Origin: Desulfuromonadales bacterium C00003107 | GTDB lineage: Bacteria; Desulfobacterota; Desulfuromonadia; Desulfuromonadales; Syntrophotaleaceae | NCBI GenBank assembly: GCA_001751225.1 | Contig: MAXT01000082.1 | Location: 1-14,089 of the forward strand | Direction of reading: 5' to 3' | Length of the DNA: 14,089 bases | Part shown: one piece after another, positions 7,989 to 14,089 of the stretch | How positions within the stretch are numbered: position 1 is the first letter of the stretch | How the letters are laid out: every line of letters starts with the position of its first letter | Translations under genes and position numbers: made by a program | Notes under the pieces: generated by a model | What the model saw: only the letters and a program-made list of their open reading frames with translations | What the model was told of the DNA's origin: nothing | Database searches by the model: none

Positions 7989-8133
7989 AATGCTGTTACA
8001 GTCAAACTTCCCATCTGGGTAAGGCCGCTAACTCACAACTGCGGATACTGCTCCATCCTCTTCTGTGAGAACAGCCTTCAACCCCACAAACAATCCCATT
8101 CAGCCCCCCTGATACTGCGCAGCAATGAAACGG

Positions 8134-8162
8134 TTGACGCCTTTCCAATCAGCCGATAAAAT
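8134..8162 (+). promoter_or_regulatory. Sigma70 promoter of metF
   Basis: TTGACG (8134-8139), a 17-nt spacer and TAAAAT (8157-8162) make a near-consensus promoter. Transcription would start around 8168-8170, leaving a leader of under 30 nt before the ATG at 8197. That rules out the in-frame start codons at 8125 and 8161 for this transcript and leaves no room for a riboswitch. Confidence 0.7.
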
Positions 8163-8196
8163 GCCTGCCATCTCTTATCCGCAGCAAAGGACCATC

Positions 8197-9099
8197 ATGC
8201 ATATACTTGATATTTTCTCCGCCAACCCAACCACCTTTTCCTTTGAGTTTTTTCCGCCCAAAACGGATAAGGCAGCGAACAGGCTTTACGAGACCATTCG
8301 CCAGCTGGAACCATTAAAGCCGCATTTTACCTCAGTGACCTACGGCGCCGGCGGTACCACCCGGGAACGGACTCACGAACTGGTAATGCGCATCCAGGAG
8401 CAGACCGCGCTCGACCCCATTCCGCACCTGACCTGTGTCGGCAGTTCTGCAGCAGAGATTGAACAGATCCTCACCACCTATGCCGAGGCAGGCGTCAGCA
8501 ATATTCTGGCCCTGGCCGGTGATCCTCCCCCCGAGCAGCCGAACTATGATCGATCGCAGGATGCGTTTCCCCAGGCTGCCGATCTGGTGCGTTACATCCG
8601 CCAGTTCAACGAGCGGGGTCTGCATCCCGACAAACGTGGATTCGGCATCGGTGTGGCGGGCTTCCCTGAAGGACATCCCAGCACTCCTAACAGACTGTTG
8701 GAAATGGATTATCTCAAGGCCAAGGTCGATGAAGGAGCGGACTACATCTGCACCCAGCTCTTTTTCGACAACCGAGACTTTTACGATTTTCGCGAGCGTT
8801 GCCTGCTCGCCGGCATCACTGTGCCCATCATTGCCGGCGTGATGCCCATTGCCTCTATCGAAGGCATGAAGCGAATGGCCGACCTGGCTGGAGGCACCCG
8901 CTTCCCCGCCGCCCTGCTGCGTTCTATACAACGTTGTCAGGACGATGCCGAGGCCGTACGCAACATCGGTATTCACTGGGCCACCGAACAATGCCGCGAC
9001 CTTCTGGATAATCAAGTCCGGGGCATTCACTTCTATACTCTCAACAACTCCGATGCTACCAAGCTGATCTTCCTTCGGCTAGGTCTCAAAACCCAATAA
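8197..9099 (+). CDS. metF: 5,10-Methylenetetrahydrofolate reductase
   Basis: A 300-aa flavin (FAD) enzyme with a TIM-barrel fold. It reduces 5,10-methylene-THF to 5-methyl-THF, the methyl donor for methionine synthase, and can also serve one-carbon metabolism in anaerobes. Motifs in order are FSFEFFPPK (14-22, catalytic Glu17), SVTYGAGG (46-53), HLTC (77-80), LALAGDPP (104-111, FAD-binding Asp109), AGFPEGHP, the folate-binding TQLFFDN, AGVMPI and the C-terminal GIHFYTLN. The ATG at 8197 has AAAGGA 6 nt upstream and lies just after a strong promoter; earlier in-frame ATGs at 8125 and 8161 overlap or precede that promoter. Length is normal for bacterial MetF. It is transcribed alone, but works one step after the homocysteine made by the metY cluster. 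No zinc-binding partner (MetV) gene is adjacent. Confidence 0.95.
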   Translation: MHILDIFSANPTTFSFEFFPPKTDKAANRLYETIRQLEPLKPHFTSVTYGAGGTTRERTHELVMRIQEQTALDPIPHLTCVGSSAAEIEQILTTYAEAGVSNILALAGDPPPEQPNYDRSQDAFPQAADLVRYIRQFNERGLHPDKRGFGIGVAGFPEGHPSTPNRLLEMDYLKAKVDEGADYICTQLFFDNRDFYDFRERCLLAGITVPIIAGVMPIASIEGMKRMADLAGGTRFPAALLRSIQRCQDDAEAVRNIGIHWATEQCRDLLDNQVRGIHFYTLNNSDATKLIFLRLGLKTQ

Positions 9100-9101
9100 A
9101 A

Positions 9102-9135
9102 AAACCGCCTGAAAACTGAGTTTTTCAGGCGGTTT
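9102..9135. terminator. Bidirectional terminator between metF and the glutamate dehydrogenase gene
   Basis: A perfect 14-bp stem: AAACCGCCTGAAAA (9102-9115) pairs with 9122-9135 around a 6-nt loop. On the minus strand the stem is followed by a long T-tract (complement of the A-run at 9098-9104), a classical terminator for the glutamate dehydrogenase gene. On the plus strand the T residues of the stem end serve metF. It starts 2 nt after the metF stop codon. Confidence 0.93.
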
Positions 9136-9175
9136 ATCAGTCTAATTATAACAACACTCTAAAATGAATTTTGGG

Positions 9176-12100
9176 TCAATGAAGTAATGCCTCCAAGGTT
9201 CCAGCCAGGGCGGTAAAGACATTATAGCTCGGCAAAACGCCTTCCCGAATACCCTCCAGCAAATGACGATAGCTGGACAGCTGGCTTGGCCGGGCACTGA
9301 AAAAGGCCCTTTGGTCACCAGCATTCTTGTTCCAGACGGCCAAAGACAAACTGAAGCTCAACTCGGCAAATTTATCCAGTAGCGTTCGACGGGCCAAGCG
9401 GTCCCATGAGCTGCTGACCGGCACCTGTTGAAGGCGTTGCTCCAGAGTCGCCAGCTCAAGAAAGTTACCTACTTCAGCATAGAGCCGAGTGGCTGTGTCC
9501 AAATCCTGGCCGACCTTGTTCGCCAGGGAAACCACGGGTAGAAAATGACGAAGCAGGGGCAATAAAACCACCCGCCAGGCATGCTCCTCGCTAATCCCCA
9601 GATCACTCAGACGCTTTTGCTCTCCTTCTATTGCTTGCCGCGTTGCCATCGGTAACAACTGCTGCTGAACTGCGATAAAGACCTCTAAATCCTTTGCCAG
9701 TTTACTCAGCAGCGGTTCCTCTGGCACAATCGACATGTCCTGGAGCAAACTCCAGCGGCTCAGAGCCTCAAGGCAGGATTCAAGGCGGTGCAGAAGTCGA
9801 TACTGTTCAGCAGGAGGTAATCCGCTATCGAGAGTGGCGATCTGCCGTCGCAACGAAGCCCCTTCCAGCAACACATCTAAAGCCAGGTAGACCGAGGCCA
9901 GATCAGCTGCGGCAGCACCGGTCTCTGCTGTCAGCCGATGGATGAAAGTACAACCGGCCTGATTGACCAGGGCATTAGTTATGGCGGTCGCCGAAATTTC
10001 TGCAGCTAAGGGATGCTTGACTAAAAGACCAGCAAAGCGATCCTGAAGTAGTCGCGGGAAATAATCGACAAGATATTTTTCACTGATCGGCTGTTCCGGC
10101 AGGCTGCTGTTCAGCAGCTTCTGCACTAAATAGCTCTTGCTATAGGCCAGCACTACAGAAAGCTCTGGACGGGTTAGCGACTTATATCCACGAGTCTGTA
10201 ACTTTTCCGTGGTCGGCAGCGATTCGCCCTGTCGATCGAGAAGGCCGGCATTCTCCAGATGCTCTATCAGCGCCATAAAGGGTGCCGGATCATCTTCACA
10301 ACGCTGCTTGTCGAGACTCAGGCAGAGGCTTTGTCCGTAACAATCAGCCAGTACCGCTTCGCTGACAGCCTCGGTAAGGTCCTCCAGTAAATCATCCCGC
10401 TCCTCGCAACAACCAAGGACACCCTGCTCTTGCAGTTGCAGCAACAGGATTTTGATATTCACCTCATGATCAGAACAGGCCACGCCACCGGCATTGTCGA
10501 TACCATCGGTATTGATTCTCCCTCCGGCTAAAGCATAATCGATTCGAGCCTGTTGAGTAAAACCGAGGTTGCCACCCTCCCCGACCACAGGCACACGCAG
10601 CTGTTGGGCATCGACCCGCACCCCGTCATTAAGCCGATCACTGACCTGCTGATGGGTTTCGCTACCACTCTTGACATAGGTACCGATACCGCCATTCCAT
10701 AACAGATCTGCAGGAGCTGTCAGCAACAACCGAATCAGACTGGGACCATCCGTCGAGGCATGAGAGACACCCAGCCAGCGACGTATTTCAGCAGAAAGAG
10801 AAATTTCCTTGGCTTCTCTGGAGAAGACGCCGCCTCCCGGAGAAATAAGTTCCAGGTTGTATTCGTCCCAGCCTAAACGCAAATTGTAGAGTCGCTGCCG
10901 CTCGGCAAAAGAACGACCCACATCAGGATCAGGGTCAATAAAGATATGCCGATGGTTGAAAGCGGCCTGCAACCTTATTTTCTGGGAGCGCAACATACCG
11001 TTACCGAATACATCTCCCCCCATATCACCGATGCCGATTACCGATATCGGCTGCCGTTGAATATCGATCCCCATCTCGCGAAAGTGTCGCTGCACACAGA
11101 CCCAGGCTCCGCGAGCGGTTATACCTAGTTTTTTGTGGTCATATCCATGGGAGCCACCACTGGCAAAGGCATCACCAAGCCAATAACGATAGTCCTCCGC
11201 TATGGCATTGGCCGTATCCGGCAAATGCGAGGTCCCCTTATCTGCGGCCACCACAAGATACGGGTCCTCACCGTCATAAACGACTACCCCAGGCGGATGC
11301 ACCACCTTACCGCCAATCCGATTATCCGTTATATCGAGCAGAGCCGTCATAAAATCGCGGTAAGCAATTTCAGATAGGGCCGCCCCCTCGGATCGATCGA
11401 AGAAAGGGGTTTTTACTCGGAAGCCGCCTTTGGATCCGGTCGGTACGATCAGGGCGTTCTTGATCATTTGAGTCTTCATCAAACCAAGAATTTCATTGCG
11501 CATATCGAGCCGTTCCGACCAGCGGATTCCTCCCCGAGCTATCTTTCCGCCGCGCAGATGAATACCTTCCATGGTGGCGCTATGAACATAGATCTCAAAA
11601 AGGGAGCGAGGATGCTCCAGACCAAGAATCCCCAAGGTATCGAGTTTTATAGCCACCGGATGCTGCTCAGCATCGGAACGGAAGAAATTGGTCCGGACCG
11701 TGGCATCGATAAAGTTGAAAAGCGACCGAAGAATACGGTCCTGATTGATATCCTTCACTTGCTTCAAAGTTACCGATAATTCATGCCGCAGGGGTGGCAG
11801 CAGCAGTTCCTCTTTTTCCAGAGCAGCCTCGGCCTCCGCCCCATTAGAAAAACGAGCGGTGAAATAGCGGTTCAGCAACAACACCACCTGCGGATTATCG
11901 ACAAGTGCAGCCACTAACAAAGCCTGGCCGTAGGGACCACCCAGCTGAATAGTGTAATGAATATAGCAGCGAAAAACGTCGATCTGTCGCCAGGAAAGAC
12001 CGCAACTCAACAGCAGGCTGTGCAGGCGATCGTTTGCCACCATTTTTCGGCGCACGGCCTGCAAGGCTTCGATAAGAAGTTCGCGGATTTCATGCCCTAG

Positions 12101-13927
12101 GGCGCCTGCGCTCTCGTTGTAGCGACGTACAGTAAAGCTTTTGATGAAAACCACTCGACCTTCAGCGGCTACCTCAAAGTCCATTTCTTCGACTACAGCC
12201 AAACCGAAGTTTTCTAGTATCGGCATCAGTTCATTGAGATACGTTTCCTGCAGACTGTAAAACTGCAACCTGCAGAATCCCTTCAAGGCGGCGAAAGGCC
12301 CCCACAAGACGAAGTGTTCCTGACCATCGGTTAAAAGCTGTTCAATGGCCTTCAAATCACGCAGGGCAAAGCGAGGGTGAACCAGGGTCTGGTACTCACG
12401 ACAAAAAGCTGTCTGATAACAACGCCACAGTTTTCCACCCTCGGACAACCCGTAGTCTTTCTCCAGCAACTGCCGCAACTTGCTGTGCCAGGGTTGACCG
12501 ATGCGACTCAATCCACGTTGCAAACGAGACAGATCTAGGCGAACCTCCTGTTGAGGCGGTGCGAGGGATACATGCAGCGTCACATAATCAGAAAGAATTT
12601 GCATCACCCGCACATCGACAACATCACTATGGCAACAGCGGCACAGATACTTTTCCATTCGGCTCATACTGTCACGACTGTAAAAATCCCTGGGCATCAT
12701 CACGACCAGGGTCAGGCCTTCGACAGCTAGACTCGGCACTGCGACGACTCGAACAGTTTCATATCGATAGAGGATCGTAAAGGAACGAGCTACCTGTTGC
12801 AGCTCAGCTTGACTCATGAAGAACAATTCAGTCTTGGGAAAGGAATCGAGCAACTCAAAGGTTTTACGGTAGTCGTGGCTGTCGGTGCGAATAGCTAGAT
12901 CGTGCAAGACACTGGCAATGCGCCGCCTCAGTGCTGGCACATCACTACTTTGCTGCAAACTGCTCTGACGGGTAAATACACCGAGAAAAGCATGTTCACA
13001 CCAGCTGTTAGCGCCCGGTTCCCGTAGGCCGATGTAAAAAAGCTTTTCATCCCAGTGAAAAGGGCTCGGTCGTTCAGTATGGGCGACAACCACTGGACCA
13101 CTGCGTAACAGTTGTTCCCCGAAACGGAGGGTCGTATCTACCGCCTCCCGGTCTTCACAGCAAACCAACTCCCGCCAGTGAGTGGACATGCCAAGAGCCG
13201 ATCCCGGTTCCTGGCAGATCCAGACCTTCCCAAGATCGTCGCGCCGGACCTCGATTGCACGATAGGAAACAGGCTTAAAGTTACCGTCGTGCAACCACTT
13301 CCAGAAATGATGAAACTCTTGTTTGGAAGCGATACTGGTAAGGTGCGCAAGTTGTTTTTCCATGACAGCACGATCTTCTTCTAGCAGCTGCATGGCGTAC
13401 AGTTGTTCCTGGACTCTCACCAACAAAGGACCAAGTTGTTTTTCTACGACCCCTTTAAGGGCTATCAAAATAAAGGAATCGGCCTGTGCATTGTGGCCCC
13501 TGCCCGAAGAAAGTCGCCGGCCCTTGGCACCCATTCTGGTATGCAGAACAGGATGCGCAAAAACCCGAAAACGCACTTCACGTCGTTTAAGAAAGGTCTG
13601 GATAGAATCGAACAGAAAGGGAACATCAGGAGCGCAGACCAGCAGCAACATCTGACCGGCAAGACCTGAAGGCAGAATTTGAGCCTCTCCGCGATCCGGT
13701 CGGGCTTCGATAAAATGCAGAAACTGTTTAAGAAGATCGGCCAACTCGCGCGAGGTCAGTCCTTCGACCAAAGCTGGCGAAGCATGATCTTTGAAAGCCT
13801 TGATCAATTGCTTCAGCCGGCGCAGGGTGTCGCGGGTCGTTTCCTGGTCAAGCAGGGCCGAAACAAGGTCTAGTTGCTCAGCCAATTGCGCCCTGAGATT
13901 GACACCGGTCTGCACCTGTATTTTCAT
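9176..13927 (-). CDS. Large NAD-specific glutamate dehydrogenase (180-kDa class)
   Basis: A 1583-aa enzyme of the large NAD-GDH family (Bac_GDH type), which interconverts glutamate and 2-oxoglutarate plus ammonia with NAD, mostly in the catabolic direction. Residues 1 to about 700 are the regulatory part, which in this family contains ACT-like domains. The catalytic core begins near 790 with KIARGGIRWSERLDMRNE, followed by TQMIKNALIVPTGSKGGF, which holds the family's substrate-binding and catalytic lysines. The dinucleotide-binding region has GIGDMGGDVFGNGM near 960, then ADLLWNGGIGTYVK near 1080 and VVGEGGNLGFTQQARIDYA near 1115. The last roughly 400 residues form the helical C-terminal domain. 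Length is within the usual 1500-1650. The ATG at 13927 has GGGAG 9 nt upstream. It stands alone and runs convergently into metF. No frameshift or missing block is visible. Confidence 0.93.
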   Translation of the reverse strand: MKIQVQTGVNLRAQLAEQLDLVSALLDQETTRDTLRRLKQLIKAFKDHASPALVEGLTSRELADLLKQFLHFIEARPDRGEAQILPSGLAGQMLLLVCAPDVPFLFDSIQTFLKRREVRFRVFAHPVLHTRMGAKGRRLSSGRGHNAQADSFILIALKGVVEKQLGPLLVRVQEQLYAMQLLEEDRAVMEKQLAHLTSIASKQEFHHFWKWLHDGNFKPVSYRAIEVRRDDLGKVWICQEPGSALGMSTHWRELVCCEDREAVDTTLRFGEQLLRSGPVVVAHTERPSPFHWDEKLFYIGLREPGANSWCEHAFLGVFTRQSSLQQSSDVPALRRRIASVLHDLAIRTDSHDYRKTFELLDSFPKTELFFMSQAELQQVARSFTILYRYETVRVVAVPSLAVEGLTLVVMMPRDFYSRDSMSRMEKYLCRCCHSDVVDVRVMQILSDYVTLHVSLAPPQQEVRLDLSRLQRGLSRIGQPWHSKLRQLLEKDYGLSEGGKLWRCYQTAFCREYQTLVHPRFALRDLKAIEQLLTDGQEHFVLWGPFAALKGFCRLQFYSLQETYLNELMPILENFGLAVVEEMDFEVAAEGRVVFIKSFTVRRYNESAGALGHEIRELLIEALQAVRRKMVANDRLHSLLLSCGLSWRQIDVFRCYIHYTIQLGGPYGQALLVAALVDNPQVVLLLNRYFTARFSNGAEAEAALEKEELLLPPLRHELSVTLKQVKDINQDRILRSLFNFIDATVRTNFFRSDAEQHPVAIKLDTLGILGLEHPRSLFEIYVHSATMEGIHLRGGKIARGGIRWSERLDMRNEILGLMKTQMIKNALIVPTGSKGGFRVKTPFFDRSEGAALSEIAYRDFMTALLDITDNRIGGKVVHPPGVVVYDGEDPYLVVAADKGTSHLPDTANAIAEDYRYWLGDAFASGGSHGYDHKKLGITARGAWVCVQRHFREMGIDIQRQPISVIGIGDMGGDVFGNGMLRSQKIRLQAAFNHRHIFIDPDPDVGRSFAERQRLYNLRLGWDEYNLELISPGGGVFSREAKEISLSAEIRRWLGVSHASTDGPSLIRLLLTAPADLLWNGGIGTYVKSGSETHQQVSDRLNDGVRVDAQQLRVPVVGEGGNLGFTQQARIDYALAGGRINTDGIDNAGGVACSDHEVNIKILLLQLQEQGVLGCCEERDDLLEDLTEAVSEAVLADCYGQSLCLSLDKQRCEDDPAPFMALIEHLENAGLLDRQGESLPTTEKLQTRGYKSLTRPELSVVLAYSKSYLVQKLLNSSLPEQPISEKYLVDYFPRLLQDRFAGLLVKHPLAAEISATAITNALVNQAGCTFIHRLTAETGAAAADLASVYLALDVLLEGASLRRQIATLDSGLPPAEQYRLLHRLESCLEALSRWSLLQDMSIVPEEPLLSKLAKDLEVFIAVQQQLLPMATRQAIEGEQKRLSDLGISEEHAWRVVLLPLLRHFLPVVSLANKVGQDLDTATRLYAEVGNFLELATLEQRLQQVPVSSSWDRLARRTLLDKFAELSFSLSLAVWNKNAGDQRAFFSARPSQLSSYRHLLEGIREGVLPSYNVFTALAGTLEALLH

Positions 13928-14029
13928 TACATTTCACTCCCGACGACCATCAGGATGTTAAGAACCGCAAGTAATTCCTCAAATAAAAACTATCTACTAC
14001 CTTACCAAAGCATAGCAAACATTGGAAAA

Positions 14030-14051
14030 CTGGCCTATAAGGAGAGGCCAG
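14030..14051. promoter_or_regulatory. Hairpin upstream of the glutamate dehydrogenase gene
   Basis: CTGGCCT (14030-14036) pairs perfectly with AGGCCAG (14045-14051) around an 8-nt loop, about 100 bp upstream of the dehydrogenase start. There is no T-tract in either direction. It may be an operator or a leader structure. The rest of 13928-14089 shows no clear promoter and no gene I can support. Confidence 0.3.
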
Positions 14052-14089
14052 CTAGAGATTGAAACAAGGCAAGCCTCATGAACGACGGC

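Noticed and set aside
8332..9030. 232-aa open frame antisense to metF
   Set aside because: It overlaps the clear metF coding sequence and shows no family motif; it is explained by the codon bias of metF.
14078..14089. ATG reading Met-Asn-Asp-Gly at the very end of the window, plus strand
   Set aside because: Four codons with only a weak purine-rich stretch upstream are too little to call a gene start.

Overview
The window looks like chromosomal DNA from an anaerobic, sulfur-metabolising deltaproteobacterium, most likely of the Desulfuromonas/Pelobacter/Geobacter kind (Desulfuromonadales). This is an inference from the gene set (a thiocarboxylate-type sulfur-carrier cluster, an [FeFe]-hydrogenase maturase, a short GT35 glucan phosphorylase, a large 180-kDa-class NAD-glutamate dehydrogenase), the moderate GC content and the style of the intergenic palindromic repeats. 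No similarity search was run. There are nine convincing protein genes and no rRNA, tRNA, CRISPR array or complete insertion sequence.

Layout. Positions 1-368 hold no gene but contain a large imperfect palindrome (about 142-357) with internal hairpins. Positions 369-3907, all on the minus strand, form a sulfur-assimilation cluster. In transcription order it has a 76-aa ubiquitin-like sulfur carrier, a ThiF/MoeB/HesA-family adenylating enzyme that overlaps it by ATGA, an O-acetylhomoserine sulfhydrylase (metY) and a cysteine synthase (cysK). A second palindromic repeat (1349-1502) sits between metY and cysK and supplies the metY stop codon. A 375-bp divergent region (3908-4282) separates this cluster from hydE on the plus strand. 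It carries a good sigma70 promoter for the sulfur cluster with an overlapping dyad.

From 4283 to 9099 the genes run on the plus strand: hydE, an Rrf2-family regulator with a TTG start and four cysteines, a glucan phosphorylase (glgP) and methylenetetrahydrofolate reductase (metF). Gaps of about 220-245 bp separate them, with intrinsic terminators after hydE, glgP and metF, so they are probably separate transcription units. A 14-bp-stem terminator at 9102-9135 lies between metF and the convergent 1583-aa NAD-glutamate dehydrogenase gene (13927 to 9176, minus strand).

How the genes work together. The carrier, E1-like enzyme and MetY match the logic of the protein-thiocarboxylate homocysteine pathway described in Wolinella succinogenes (HcyS, HcyF, HcyD, MetY). 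There, sulfide is loaded on the carrier's C-terminal Gly-Gly and passed to O-acetylhomoserine. Here the carrier ends in Gly-Gly-Asp-Cys-Arg, so it should need proteolytic trimming before adenylation, yet no protease gene is in the window. metF, a few kb away, supplies the methyl group for the next step to methionine, and cysK provides the cysteine branch. The carrier cluster is the most interesting item; the palindromic repeats are second.
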